Counted from the first letter of the stretch, positions 25,951 through 34,743 are shown. The stretch is DNA of 64,000 bases from Marinirhabdus gelatinilytica (GCF_003353425.1 NZ_QRAO01000003.1:1-64000), one strand, 5' to 3'. Numbers and translations: made by a program. Notes: generated by a model not told the origin, from the letters alone.

Positions 25951-26916
25951 TTATTTTGGCAAATCCTCCGCGGGTACCTCCCCAGAGGTGGCCGGGATGT
26001 AAATGGAGGCAAGGATACCGGCAAGTAAAGAGACGCCTATAACGGCCAGTGATAACCATTCGGGAATTTCAACATGGTGGGAAATAAGCATTTTTATCCC
26101 CACAAAACTCAAGATAGCTACCAGACTGTAATTGATGTATCTGAATTTTTTCAGCATACGTGAGATCAAGAAGTACATAGAACGGAGTCCAAGAATTGCC
26201 AGGATATTGGAGCTGAAGACTATAAAAGGATCTGCAGTAATGGCAAGGATGGCTGGGATACTGTCCAGAGCAAACAATATATCGGTTAGCTCAATAATGA
26301 GCAATGCTATAAAAAGGGGAGTGGCTGCTTTTATGCCCATTCTTCTTATGAAGAAATTTTCACCTTCAATTTTATTGGTAACAGGGAATATTTTTCGGAT
26401 AAATCGATACACCTTAGAATTTTTTGGGTCGAAATCGGTATCGCTGGAGGTTGCCATTTTATACGCTGTGTAGAGCAAGAAAACGCCAAACACATAAATT
26501 ATCCAATCGAATTTATTGATAAGCGCTACCCCAAAAAGTATCATCAATGCCCTGAACACGATGGCTCCCAATATTCCCCAGAATAAAACCCTGTGCTGAA
26601 ACTTGGCCGGAATGGCAAAGGAACTGAAGATAACGGCTATCACAAACACATTGTCAATACTAAGGGACAGTTCAATTAAATAGCCCGTAATGTATTTTAG
26701 GGTAGCATCGCTGGCCGTGAGATTCGTTGGATTTTCTACCAGTCCACTGGAGAACAGCCAATATACGACACCCGAGAAGAGCAATGCAATGCTCACCCAG
26801 ATACTCGTGAAGATGGAAGCCTCCTTCGTTTTTATCTCATGGGCTTCTTTATTAAAAACCGCCAGGTCCAAAAACAACAGTACCAATACAAAAGCAATGA
26901 ATATCCCCCAAACCAT
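25951..26916 (-). CDS. TerC/Alx-family integral membrane protein
   Basis: 321 residues and about nine hydrophobic segments. Family hallmarks are LSIDNVFVIAVIF in an early helix and the second acidic motif ELTDILFALDSIPAI. Alx/TerC proteins are implicated in Mn2+ export and in resistance to tellurite or alkaline pH. I see no yybP-ykoY-like leader in the 140 bp upstream. It is divergent from the nitroreductase gene. Confidence 0.93.
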   Translation of the reverse strand: MVWGIFIAFVLVLLFLDLAVFNKEAHEIKTKEASIFTSIWVSIALLFSGVVYWLFSSGLVENPTNLTASDATLKYITGYLIELSLSIDNVFVIAVIFSSFAIPAKFQHRVLFWGILGAIVFRALMILFGVALINKFDWIIYVFGVFLLYTAYKMATSSDTDFDPKNSKVYRFIRKIFPVTNKIEGENFFIRRMGIKAATPLFIALLIIELTDILFALDSIPAILAITADPFIVFSSNILAILGLRSMYFLISRMLKKFRYINYSLVAILSFVGIKMLISHHVEIPEWLSLAVIGVSLLAGILASIYIPATSGEVPAEDLPK

Positions 26917-27057
26917 AGTGTTGAAATTTCAGCAAAAATACAAGTTCGTATCACCAAAATATGATAGCGTTTTGTTAATACTCTGCAAATAGTTAAATGT
27001 TCTTTAATTGTTTTTGTGTGGTAGGTATAGATTGTAACTTTTCAAAAAAAGAGAACT

Positions 27058-27648
27058 ATGAAGGAAAAACAGACCCCAACCGAATTTGAAATCCACCCCC
27101 TTATCAAAAATCGTTGGAGCCCGAGAGCCTTTGCCAACAAACCTATAGCCGAAAAGGATATTAAGGTCCTATTGGAGGCAGGCCGTTGGGCACCCAGCAG
27201 CAACAATTTACAGCCTTGGCGAATTATATGGGGTATTAAGGGCACCGAAACCTACGACAGGATTTTTAGCTGTTTGGTGGATTTCAACCAAGGATGGGTT
27301 GAAGGAGCTCCTGCATTGATGATGGGAGCGTTCAAAAAAGATATGAAAAATGGTGAAAAGGAAAACTTCCACGCCCTGCACGATTTGGGATTGTTTATGG
27401 GAAATGTGAGCGTACAGGCCACGAGTATGGGCATTGCCATTCACCAAATGGCAGGAATAGATTTTAAGAAGGCCGGAAAAGAGTTCAATTTTCCGAGCAA
27501 TTACCATGTAGCTACAGGAATCGCTATTGGCTATTATGGTGGCGATCCAGAGACGTTGCCGGAAGACTTACAGGAAGAAGAAACCAAGGTGAAAAGAGAA
27601 CGCAAGCCCCAGGGCGAATTTGCTTTCAATGGAAATTTTAAAAATTAA
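27058..27648 (+). CDS. nitroreductase-family FMN protein
   Basis: 196 residues. FMN-binding motifs are NRWSPRAF, EAGRWAPSSNNLQPWR and the central HDLGLFMGNVSVQATSMG segment, followed by a GYYGGDPE C-terminal region. It reduces nitro, quinone or flavin substrates with NAD(P)H. An AAGAGAAC stretch precedes the ATG. The two tiny genes just downstream may be co-transcribed. Confidence 0.93.
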   Translation: MKEKQTPTEFEIHPLIKNRWSPRAFANKPIAEKDIKVLLEAGRWAPSSNNLQPWRIIWGIKGTETYDRIFSCLVDFNQGWVEGAPALMMGAFKKDMKNGEKENFHALHDLGLFMGNVSVQATSMGIAIHQMAGIDFKKAGKEFNFPSNYHVATGIAIGYYGGDPETLPEDLQEEETKVKRERKPQGEFAFNGNFKN

Positions 27649-27652
27649 GACT

Positions 27653-27901
27653 ATGAGTAACGAGAAAAAGACAAAAGAACACGCAGACTTTCAATCAAGC
27701 TACCGCAGGTCGTCCAATTTTGGAGGAACTACCCAAGGCAATGAGAACCTGAAAGCAAAAGGCGATGGAGAAGTAAAACTAAACAAAGACAACGATATGA
27801 TTTCAAAAGAAAATAAGCAAAAAATAGCTGATGCCATGGACAAGATGCAGCGCAAGTACGAAAACACCGAAGAACGGGAAACAAGTAGGGAGGAAGAGTG
27901 A
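27653..27901 (+). CDS. 82-residue HADFQ-motif small protein
   Basis: A highly charged, probably disordered small protein. Its N-terminal HADFQSSYRRSSNF motif is nearly repeated in the 45-residue protein encoded 109 bp downstream (HADFQDNYRRSSNF); both also share GEVK followed by a hydrophobic residue. No signal peptide or membrane segment. It starts 5 bp after the nitroreductase stop. The conservation of the motif between two adjacent paralogs argues that both are real. No function known to me. Confidence 0.75.
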   Translation: MSNEKKTKEHADFQSSYRRSSNFGGTTQGNENLKAKGDGEVKLNKDNDMISKENKQKIADAMDKMQRKYENTEERETSREEE

Positions 27902-28009
27902 TAAATGCAATGCCATTACGTTAAAATTCTGAAAATTAACACATTCCATTAATTTTAACTGAAGATTTTTCGATAGCTTTAACTTCCAAATTTTAAAATC
28001 AGGGTCGTT

Positions 28010-28147
28010 ATGGAAAGACAAAAACAAAAATCCCACGCCGATTTCCAAGATAATTACAGGCGCTCTTCAAATTTTAGGAGCGTTATAAAAAAGGAGAAGT
28101 TTGAGATTACTAACAAAGGCGAAGTAAAGATCGTTTCAGAAGAGTAG
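28010..28147 (+). CDS. 45-residue HADFQ-motif small protein
   Basis: ATG at 28010, TAG at 28145-28147. The protein starts MERQKQKSHADFQDNYRRSS and ends with KGEVKIVSEE, so it is a shortened paralog of the upstream 82-residue protein. A perfect hairpin terminator follows within 20 bp, supporting a transcribed unit. Basic N-terminus and acidic end; RNA or nucleoid binding would be a guess. Confidence 0.75.
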   Translation: MERQKQKSHADFQDNYRRSSNFRSVIKKEKFEITNKGEVKIVSEE

Positions 28148-28164
28148 TATACCTACTCTTGTGG

Positions 28165-28203
28165 AAAAAGCAGTATTGCAGCAATGCGATACTGCTTTTT
28201 TTG
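28165..28203 (+). terminator. terminator after the small-protein pair
   Basis: Stem AAAAAGCAGTAT (28165-28176) with ATACTGCTTTTT (28189-28200), a 12-bp perfect pairing, followed by further T. Confidence 0.88.
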
Positions 28204-28252
28204 TTTAAAACTTAACAATGTTTAACCTCTTGCCCTATTTACTACAACAGTA

Positions 28253-28265
28253 TTTAACATTTGTG
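28253..28265. promoter_or_regulatory. partial TTTAACATTTG element upstream of the OYE gene
   Basis: TTTAACATTTGTG repeats the left part of the elements at 15928 and 24588 but lacks a right arm. A second TTAAC/TTTAAC pair lies at 28212-28225. A TACCTTTA -7-like string follows at about 28270. Located 36 bp before the ATG of the OYE-family gene. Confidence 0.3.
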
Positions 28266-28300
28266 ATGGCTACCTTTATTGAAACAAAAAAAGGAAAACT

Positions 28301-29422
28301 ATGAAAGAAGCACAACCTTTACTCAAACCTATAAACCTAGGAGATTTGGAATTGCCTAACCGGGTTATAATGGCACCAATGACAAGGAGTAGAGCAAAAA
28401 ATGAACACGCAGCCCCTACCGAAGAATTACACGTACCCTATTATACACAGCGCGCCACTGCTGGCCTTATCATTACAGAAGGAGCTCAGGTTTCAAAGCG
28501 AGCCGTTGGGTATATATACACGGCAGGAATTCACAACCAAGCCCAAATAGAAGGCTGGAAAAAAGTTACCCAATCTGTTCACGATGCTGGGGGACGTATC
28601 TTCATCCAGCTTTGGCATGTGGGACGTATCTCACACCCAGATTTTCACAATGGGGAATTACCTTGGGCACCTTCAGCGATAAACCCTGAAGAAAAAGTGT
28701 TTACACCAGAGGGACAAAAGAAAACCGTTACCCCAAAGGCAATGACCAAAGAAGACATAGAAATCACCAAACAAGAATTTGTTGAGGCCGCAAAAAATGC
28801 AGTAGAAGCAAATTTCGATGGGGTGGAGATTCATTCTTCAAACGGATATCTTTTCCACCAGTTCTTCAGCAGTTTTAGCAATAAACGTGAGGATGAATAC
28901 GGTGGGAGCATTGAAAACCGAGCCCGCTTTTTCTTTGAGGTACTCGATGAGATGAAAAAGGTACTCCCCGAAAATAAGATAGGGGCGCGGTTCAATCCAT
29001 CCTTGCACGGTACCTTTGGGATGGAAGTAGTAGAGGATACCATCCCGACTTTCGATTATATCATCAAGAGACTTAGCGATGATTATGATCTCGCCTACAT
29101 ACATCTTTCTGAACCCTTTACCGATGTAACCAATGTACCACACGCTGTGAGTGATATAGCCAAACGCTACAGGCCTATGTACAAAGGAAACCTTATGATA
29201 AACACTGGGTTCACACAATCTACCGGGAATAAAGTAATACGGGACGGAGATGCAGATCTTGTTGCGTTTGCAAAACTATATGTCTCCAATCCAGATTTGG
29301 TAGGTCGCTTTAGAGAAGAAGCAGACCTAAGTGGCTGGGACAAGGATACATTCTATACCCAAGGTAAGGAGGGATACTTGGACTACGAAGCCGAAACCAG
29401 AGAATTGATTCCAAATACTTAA
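28301..29422 (+). CDS. Old Yellow Enzyme family alkene reductase
   Basis: 373 residues, a TIM barrel with FMN. Typical motifs are VIMAPMTRSRA at the start, LWHVGRISHP, and the substrate-binding His/Asn in HSSNGYLFHQFF, followed by EYGGSIENRARF and the phosphate site GDADLVAFAKLYVSNPDL. It reduces activated C=C bonds with NAD(P)H and is often induced by electrophiles. It begins a run with the aldehyde dehydrogenase and GlcG-like genes. Confidence 0.95.
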   Translation: MKEAQPLLKPINLGDLELPNRVIMAPMTRSRAKNEHAAPTEELHVPYYTQRATAGLIITEGAQVSKRAVGYIYTAGIHNQAQIEGWKKVTQSVHDAGGRIFIQLWHVGRISHPDFHNGELPWAPSAINPEEKVFTPEGQKKTVTPKAMTKEDIEITKQEFVEAAKNAVEANFDGVEIHSSNGYLFHQFFSSFSNKREDEYGGSIENRARFFFEVLDEMKKVLPENKIGARFNPSLHGTFGMEVVEDTIPTFDYIIKRLSDDYDLAYIHLSEPFTDVTNVPHAVSDIAKRYRPMYKGNLMINTGFTQSTGNKVIRDGDADLVAFAKLYVSNPDLVGRFREEADLSGWDKDTFYTQGKEGYLDYEAETRELIPNT

Positions 29423-29448
29423 AATTAAATTTCAATAAAAAAATCACT

Positions 29449-30846
29449 ATGAAAAACAGAGAAATAATGGGCGGTTATAGAACTATAAACCCCGCCACCG
29501 AAGAAGTTATAAAAGAATACACCTATATGCGTGATGGCGAAATAAACGATGCCATAGATGCTTGTCACAAAGCATTTACCCAATGGAAAAAGAAGTCCTT
29601 AAAAGAACGGGGTGAAATACTAAAAAAAATAGGCGAGGGACTTATGGAACGTCGTGAGGAGTTTGCAAAACTAATGACCCAAGAGATGGGAAAGGTAGTG
29701 AAGCAAGGTTTTCAGGAAGTGAAGTTATGCGCAGGGATTTGCGATTACACGGCTAAAACAGGTGCTGAAGAACTGCAAGATATAGAGCGGGAACTGCCAG
29801 AAGGTGGAAAGGGGATCATTACCTTTCAGCCCATTGGGATTGTATACGGAATTCAACCTTGGAACTTTCCCAGTTACCAAGCAGTACGGTTTGCTATTGC
29901 CAGCTTAATGGCAGGAAATGGTGTATTATTGAAACACGCCGAAAGCTGCACAGGCTCAGCATTGTTGCTACAGGAAATAATGGAAGATGCAGGACTGCCC
30001 AAGGGATTGTTCAAAGTACTCATTATTACAAACCAACAGTCCAACGATGTAATTGCAAACGACCACGTACGTGGGGTCACCTTTACTGGTAGCGTAACCT
30101 CTGGTACCGTTGTAGCACAAGAAGCTGCAAAGCACGCTAAAAAAACGGTATTGGAACTAGGTAGTAATGATGCCTATTTGGTCTTAAAGGATGCCGATAT
30201 AGATATGGCTGCTGAAACTTGCGTACAGGGAAGGATTTATAATAATGGTGAAACCTGTGTGGCCGCAAAACGCTTTATTGTTGTTGAAAAGGTATACGAG
30301 GACTTTAAGAAAAAGTTTGTAGCCGGAATGAAGGATATAGCCTATGGAGACCCTACAAACCGTGACACCGCTATGGGACCTATGGTTAGAGAGGATCTAC
30401 AGAAAAAGCTACATGACCAAGTAACCGAGAGTGTGGATAAAGGAGCTGAAATTCTAGTAGGAGGGAAGCTCCCCGATGAAAAGGGATTTTACTATCCAGC
30501 AACGGTTTTAGGAAATGTAAAGCCTGGACAACCGGCATATGACGATGAGTTGTTCGGTCCTGTGGCCAGCTTGATCAAAGCGAAGGATGATGAAGATGCA
30601 ATGCGAATTGCCAACGATAGCCGTTTTGGATTGGGCGGGGGCATTTTTAGTAAAGATGAAGATAGAGCTGTACAATTTGCTAAAAGCCATTTTGATACAG
30701 GAATGGTGTTTATAAATAGTTTTGGGCTTGCGCAACCCAATATGCCTTTTGGAGGCGTAAAGAAATCTGGTTATGGTCGTGAGCATGGAGGCTTTGGTAT
30801 CAAGGAGTTTGTAAATGCGAAGGCTATCAACATATTGAATAGCTAG
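29449..30846 (+). CDS. NAD(P)-dependent aldehyde dehydrogenase (succinate-semialdehyde type)
   Basis: 465 residues (an internal ATG at 29467 gives [13 protein letters not shown], also plausible). The catalytic Cys is in [12 protein letters not shown], the general base Glu in VLELGSND, and the Rossmann motif in [20 protein letters not shown] at the N-terminus and the C-terminal [14 protein letters not shown] are typical of the SSADH/GabD subgroup. It oxidises aldehydes to acids, a natural partner for a reductase acting on reactive carbonyls. It is 26 bp downstream of the OYE gene. Confidence 0.93.
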   Translation: MKNREIMGGYRTINPATEEVIKEYTYMRDGEINDAIDACHKAFTQWKKKSLKERGEILKKIGEGLMERREEFAKLMTQEMGKVVKQGFQEVKLCAGICDYTAKTGAEELQDIERELPEGGKGIITFQPIGIVYGIQPWNFPSYQAVRFAIASLMAGNGVLLKHAESCTGSALLLQEIMEDAGLPKGLFKVLIITNQQSNDVIANDHVRGVTFTGSVTSGTVVAQEAAKHAKKTVLELGSNDAYLVLKDADIDMAAETCVQGRIYNNGETCVAAKRFIVVEKVYEDFKKKFVAGMKDIAYGDPTNRDTAMGPMVREDLQKKLHDQVTESVDKGAEILVGGKLPDEKGFYYPATVLGNVKPGQPAYDDELFGPVASLIKAKDDEDAMRIANDSRFGLGGGIFSKDEDRAVQFAKSHFDTGMVFINSFGLAQPNMPFGGVKKSGYGREHGGFGIKEFVNAKAINILNS

Positions 30847-30870
30847 AGAGGTAATCTTAAAAATTAATAA

Positions 30871-30889
30871 TACCGTAAACTATACGGTA
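30871..30889. promoter_or_regulatory. inverted repeat TACCGTA-N5-TACGGTA
   Basis: A perfect 7-bp dyad with spacer AACTA, between the aldehyde dehydrogenase stop and the GlcG-like start (16 bp before the ATG). It could be an operator or an mRNA hairpin near the ribosome site. No T-run follows. Confidence 0.4.
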
Positions 30890-30904
30890 ACAAAAACGAA
30901 TACT

Positions 30905-31303
30905 ATGGATATTACATTAAAAGAAGCTGAAAAAGTTATAGAAAACGCAAAGAAAAAAGCTGTTGAAATGGGTCTTAAAATGAACATTTCGGTAGTGGAT
31001 GGTGGTGCCAATCCAGTGGCATTTGCCCGAATGGACGGTGCTTGGCTGGGCAGTGCGGATATTGCTCTAAAAAAAGCGAAGACAGCCCGTTATTTCGATA
31101 TGCCAACTGGTGAGATAGGAAAACTCAGTCAACCAGGGGAATCACTCTACAACATTGAACATTCAAACGGTGGACTGATCACCTTTCCCGGTGGGATCCC
31201 ATTGAAGAACAACGATGGAGCTATCATTGGCGCAATAGGCGTTAGTGGCAGTACCGTGGATAATGACCATACTGTTGCAAAAGCGGGTGTAGAAGCACTA
31301 TAG
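30905..31303 (+). CDS. GlcG/HbpS-family protein (DUF336)
   Basis: 132 residues. Family signature: [37 protein letters not shown], then [20 protein letters not shown] near the C-terminus. Members form oligomers that bind haem or small ligands and often sit beside catabolic oxidoreductases, as here (OYE and aldehyde dehydrogenase). Confidence 0.92.
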   Translation: MDITLKEAEKVIENAKKKAVEMGLKMNISVVDGGANPVAFARMDGAWLGSADIALKKAKTARYFDMPTGEIGKLSQPGESLYNIEHSNGGLITFPGGIPLKNNDGAIIGAIGVSGSTVDNDHTVAKAGVEAL

Positions 31304-31326
31304 ATTTTCAGCATAGAAATCTAAGC

Positions 31327-31364
31327 AGGGCGATTATTTCACGATAGTCGCCCTATTTTTTTTT
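31327..31364 (+). terminator. terminator overlapping the 3' end of the opposite gene
   Basis: Stem AGGGCGA (31327-31333) with TCGCCCT (31348-31354), then a T-run. It terminates the plus-strand GlcG-like gene, but its right half lies inside the last codons of the converging MFS gene, whose stop is at 31334-31336. Confidence 0.8.
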
Positions 31365-32542
31365 ACGTACCAAAGAATCCCCAATGAGATAGCACTGCAT
31401 ACCGAAAAGCCAATAAATAGGGGAAGAGTGCCCTCTACTACAAATCTTCCTATAAAAATGCTTATGGGTACTGCCATCAAGGTAGATATCAACCCTGTAA
31501 TTGCGGCGGCTATACCTGCGATGTGTCCCACGGGTTGCATGGCCAATGCGCGTAAATTTCCGAAGAGAAAACCAATACAAAAAAACTGAAAAGCAAAGAA
31601 CCCCAGCAATATATAGATATTAGGCTGTTCAACATTGAAGAAGAAAAGAAGGTACAATACCGACACCAAAAAAAACCCTAGGAGGGAGGTAGTTACCATT
31701 TTTTCCATACCAAAGCGTACTACCAACGTTCCATTCAGGAAAATGGCGACACCTATGGCAACGGCAAGACCTGCAAAAATATAGGGAAATTCGGCTTCTA
31801 GGTTATATTGGTTCTGGAAAATCTCTTGGGAGGCACTTAAATATACCAAGAACGAACCCACCACAAAGCCCGAAATAAAGGTATAACCCATGGTGGTCTC
31901 ATAGCGAACCGTTTCTTTAAATCCATTGATAATTCGGGATGTGGAAAAGGGTATACGGTTAGCAACGGTTAATGTTTCCGCTTGACGGAGCCAGAACCAC
32001 AACGCCACCAAAATACTGATGACCACTTGTACATAAAAAATCCCTTGCCAGTTATAATGGTCGAGTATAAATTGTCCCATTGCGGGTGCAATAATGGGGA
32101 TGAGCAGGAACACTACGGTTACAAAGGACATAATACGCGCCATGTAATCGCCCTCGTAGGTATCCCGAATAATGGCAATACATACCGTCCGGGGGGCGGA
32201 GAGACCAAAGCCCTGTAGCATCCTTCCCAGCACCATTACCCATACGCTTTCGGCATAGATACAGATAAAGCTAGCGGCAATAAACACTGCAAAACCCATA
32301 TATACCGAGGGTTTTCTGCCCAAGGTGTCCGAGAGTGGACCAAATAGCAACGGACCAATACCTAAGCCCAAGAACATCATGGTAATAAGCAATTGGTTAT
32401 CGGCTGGAGATTGGGTGTGTATCGCGGCTCCAATAATGTCCAATGCCGGGAGGAGTGCATCTATGGACAGTGCAGTTACCGACATCAATGCCGCCATGAG
32501 GGCAACAAATTCTATTTGGGAAGTGGCGTGGCTGATTTTCAA
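31334..32542 (-). CDS. Bcr/CflA-type multidrug efflux MFS transporter
   Basis: 402 residues from a TTG at 32542, since no ATG precedes the first membrane helix; the start MKISHATSQIEFVALMAALM matches the family. Twelve hydrophobic segments, the MFS motif A GPLSDTLGRKPSVY between TM2 and TM3, and the drug/H+ antiporter motif C-like region GFGLSAPRTVCIAIIRD. Exports drugs or metabolites by proton antiport. Divergent from the DUF6090 gene. Confidence 0.9.
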   Translation of the reverse strand: MKISHATSQIEFVALMAALMSVTALSIDALLPALDIIGAAIHTQSPADNQLLITMMFLGLGIGPLLFGPLSDTLGRKPSVYMGFAVFIAASFICIYAESVWVMVLGRMLQGFGLSAPRTVCIAIIRDTYEGDYMARIMSFVTVVFLLIPIIAPAMGQFILDHYNWQGIFYVQVVISILVALWFWLRQAETLTVANRIPFSTSRIINGFKETVRYETTMGYTFISGFVVGSFLVYLSASQEIFQNQYNLEAEFPYIFAGLAVAIGVAIFLNGTLVVRFGMEKMVTTSLLGFFLVSVLYLLFFFNVEQPNIYILLGFFAFQFFCIGFLFGNLRALAMQPVGHIAGIAAAITGLISTLMAVPISIFIGRFVVEGTLPLFIGFSVCSAISLGILWYVKKNRATIVK

Positions 32543-32619
32543 GTTGCAAAAGTAGCCAATAATACGGGTAGTACAGCCCCAAATGGTGATGCGTTTAAAA
32601 AAACGAGTATATTAGAGGT

Positions 32620-33345
32620 ATGAAACTGTTCTCAAAAATGCGTATGGGCTCGATAAGTGGAAAACGCTTTGGCAATTATATACTCTATGCCATAGGCGAA
32701 ATTGTACTGGTAGTACTAGGGATCCTAATAGCTGTGGGCATCAATAATTGGAATGAAGATAAGAAAGAAGCAGACCGCTTAGCTACCTATCTACACAACT
32801 ATAGGACTGATCTGGTGACGGACACCACGGTAATAGGCATAAACCTCCGGTTGTTGGAACAAAAGAAAGAGGCATTCCATTTGGTGCTTAGTGACACGAT
32901 GACCAAGCAACAGTTAATGACGACCCCTTTGGCGTTTTCGTTGATCACAACCCACCGTCCGCTCCAATTACAAAATAAAGGCTATAACGAACTAAAAAAC
33001 TATGCCAGTAACGACCGTACCATGACGGACAGTCTGGTAAGTACCATAATTACCACCCACGCAGCATTTGATGATTTGATCATGCAGGCCCAAGAGCGTA
33101 TCAATAAAGATATAGATGAGAATCTTGGCTATTTTAAAAATAATAAGGAATGGATGGCCGATTTACTTTCACAAAAACTCTCTGATGATGTCATTGCGTA
33201 TTTCCTGAGTGATGATTACCGAAACCGCGCCTCGTTACATTATGTACTGGTATATAAAAACCTGCACACATTTCTATCGGCTTATAACGATCACGCAATA
33301 GGATTGTTAGAACGTATAGACGAACGCCTGTCCAAAACCCCATAA
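32620..33345 (+). CDS. DUF6090-family membrane protein
   Basis: 241 residues. The N-terminal signature GKRFGNYILYAIGEIVLVVLG leads into a single membrane span and then ILIAVGINNWNEDKK, which is characteristic of DUF6090 proteins of Flavobacteriia. The remainder is a soluble, helical periplasmic domain with no recognisable motif. Function unknown. It stands alone. Confidence 0.88.
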   Translation: MKLFSKMRMGSISGKRFGNYILYAIGEIVLVVLGILIAVGINNWNEDKKEADRLATYLHNYRTDLVTDTTVIGINLRLLEQKKEAFHLVLSDTMTKQQLMTTPLAFSLITTHRPLQLQNKGYNELKNYASNDRTMTDSLVSTIITTHAAFDDLIMQAQERINKDIDENLGYFKNNKEWMADLLSQKLSDDVIAYFLSDDYRNRASLHYVLVYKNLHTFLSAYNDHAIGLLERIDERLSKTP

Positions 33346-33471
33346 AATTACTAACTACAACTAAGAGTAGTGGTGCTAGTTTAAAATGCTAATTGTTGTA
33401 GCTATAGATACTTTAGTAAGTTCCATTTATTCTATTTTACATAATATAGATTATAGTACATTTCTGAAATT

Positions 33472-33600
33472 TAAAACGGCGAATAGAACTTTTTCAGTTC
33501 TATTTTATATAAATGCAGATATAGCGCCTTTAGGTCTATATCGTCAGCATTTATGTAACAGCCGTTTTACGACTATATTCGTAAGCTATAATTAGCCGTT
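33472..33600. ncRNA. multi-hairpin element (possible structured RNA or mobile repeat)
   Basis: Outer arms TAAAACGGC (33472-33480) and GCCGTTTTA (33561-33569) pair perfectly over 9 bp and enclose two hairpins: AATAGAACT/AGTTCTATT (33482-33504, loop TTTTC) and ATAAATGC/GCATTTAT (33509-33554), which contains an inner GATATAG/CTATATC stem. Two more small hairpins follow: TTACGA/TCGTAA at 33567-33584, which would compete with the outer stem, and GCTA-TAAT-TAGC at 33585-33596. The type is uncertain: structured RNA, attC-like site or mobile repeat. Confidence 0.4.
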
Positions 33601-33749
33601 ATGTAAAATTGCCGCGCAACTTGTGCTTAATTGATAGATTTTCCTTTTAATTTATTTTTGATATAATTTCATATTCAGTAGAATTTAGCCAGCCGATACA
33701 AAGCATATTTTGTTCTTAATTGAAATGCTCGTTTATTCTAAACAATTGT

Positions 33750-33824
33750 GCTGGAAAAGTTTTTTAGGAGAATTACGGTAAGATTTGCCGTAACCGTTAA
33801 AAAATTACCATTGATTCTTCCAGC
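33750..33824. repeat. nested inverted repeat
   Basis: Outer arms GCTGGAA (33750-33756) and TTCCAGC (33818-33824) enclose a hairpin TTACGGTAA (33773-33781) / TTGCCGTAA (33785-33793) with a 3-base loop and one G-T pair. No T-run follows, so it is not a standard terminator. Confidence 0.4.
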
Positions 33825-34138
33825 GCTTTAAATTTCTTAGCCGTTACTCCATTTGGTTGATCTGTTTACTATTTTTTTGTTGAGTGCATTAATATTATGT
33901 CAAATAGAATTAAGCTCGGATAAAGTATTTAATCTTGCACTTTTTTAAAGTAATCATAGGTAAGTAAAAAAATAAAAGAAGAATGTTTGTACGAACCGCT
34001 TTCACCTAAGCAGAGTCATCCCAATAGAAAAAATCGGGACAGGCTATAACGCAGAAGGTTATATTACATTTATCTAGTAAATTATATATTTAAATAATGT
34101 ACCAGAATTAACTAATTGGCTCGGGAAGAGATATTCTT

Positions 34139-34597
34139 TTAGGCTAACTGCACTTTCACAGCATTCATCCCGCGTTGTCCCTTTTCAAGTTCAAAGGATA
34201 CTCGATTGCCTTCGGTGATCTCGTCCAGGTGGCCGCTTATGTGTGTAAAGTATTTTTCGTTGTTCTCGGCATCGATGATAAATCCGAAGCCTTTGGAATG
34301 GTCAAAATAATCGACCGTGCCCGTACGGGTGGGGTCAAATTCTTCTTTTTCGCCCTCCGGGGTCTTGGGCACACCCACAACAATATCCTCTGCCTCTATC
34401 TCCTCTTTTTCTGAAGGGTCCGGCGGGGTATCTACCAGGTTCCCCATATGGTCTACATATACGAGGTCTATACCGCTCTTTTCCAGCATTTCCTTGTCCA
34501 GCTTACGGGCTTCTTTTTTCTTTTTCTTTGCTTCACGCTTTTCTAGGCGTTTCTTCTCTTTTTCAGATTTGTTGTAGGATTGATTTGATTTTGCCAT
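34139..34597 (-). CDS. cold-shock-domain protein with basic N-terminal extension
   Basis: 152 residues. The first ~45 residues are Lys/Glu/Arg-rich (EKKRLEKREAKKKKKEARK), then a linker, then a C-terminal cold-shock domain (GTVDYFDHSKGFGFIID ... YFTHISG ... VSFELEKGQRGMNAVKV). The RNP1-like KGFGFI and RNP2-like YFTHI motifs bind single-stranded RNA or DNA. This long two-part form is typical of Bacteroidota and probably acts as an RNA chaperone. Confidence 0.92.
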   Translation of the reverse strand: MAKSNQSYNKSEKEKKRLEKREAKKKKKEARKLDKEMLEKSGIDLVYVDHMGNLVDTPPDPSEKEEIEAEDIVVGVPKTPEGEKEEFDPTRTGTVDYFDHSKGFGFIIDAENNEKYFTHISGHLDEITEGNRVSFELEKGQRGMNAVKVQLA

Positions 34598-34678
34598 TGA
34601 TAGTTATAAAATAAGTAGTGTAATATACTTATGAAGTTTGAAATATTAAAAATGTTTATGAAAATTTTAAATTAAAAA

Positions 34679-34736
34679 TACAAACCCTTCATCTTTTGGT
34701 CCAGTTAAAACAGATGTTTTTGTTGAAGGGTTTGTA
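34679..34736 (-). terminator. 13-bp inverted repeat downstream of the catalase gene
   Basis: TACAAACCCTTCA (34679-34691) pairs perfectly with TGAAGGGTTTGTA (34724-34736) across a 32-base loop. It lies 8 bp past the catalase stop. The left flank is A-rich (T-rich on the minus strand), compatible with termination, but the long loop is unusual for an intrinsic terminator. Confidence 0.5.
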
Positions 34737-34743
34737 CATTGTA

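Larger units (their letters stand above)
33346..34138. other. 793-bp gap with structured elements and no convincing gene
   Basis: Strongly AT-rich. An open frame at 33386-33595 overlaps a multi-hairpin element and has no protein-like motif, so I do not call it. Structured parts are annotated separately at 33472-33600 and 33750-33824. A smaller hairpin (TATAAC-N7-GTTATA) is at 34045-34063. Several GCCGTT strings (33561, 33595, 33840) hint at a decayed repeat family. I see no transposase remnant. Confidence 0.5.

Noticed and set aside
26917-27057. A yybP-ykoY manganese riboswitch before the TerC-type gene.
   Set aside because: I could not find the conserved loop sequences or a terminator hairpin; the gap is short and plain AT-rich sequence.
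33386-33595. A 69-codon plus-strand frame in the 793-bp gap.
   Set aside because: It runs through the multi-hairpin element and has no protein-like pattern.
33561-33604. An integron attC site suggested by GCCGTT strings.
   Set aside because: The expected RYYYAAC/GTTRRRY boxes with a symmetric bottom-strand fold were not both found; no integrase is in the window.
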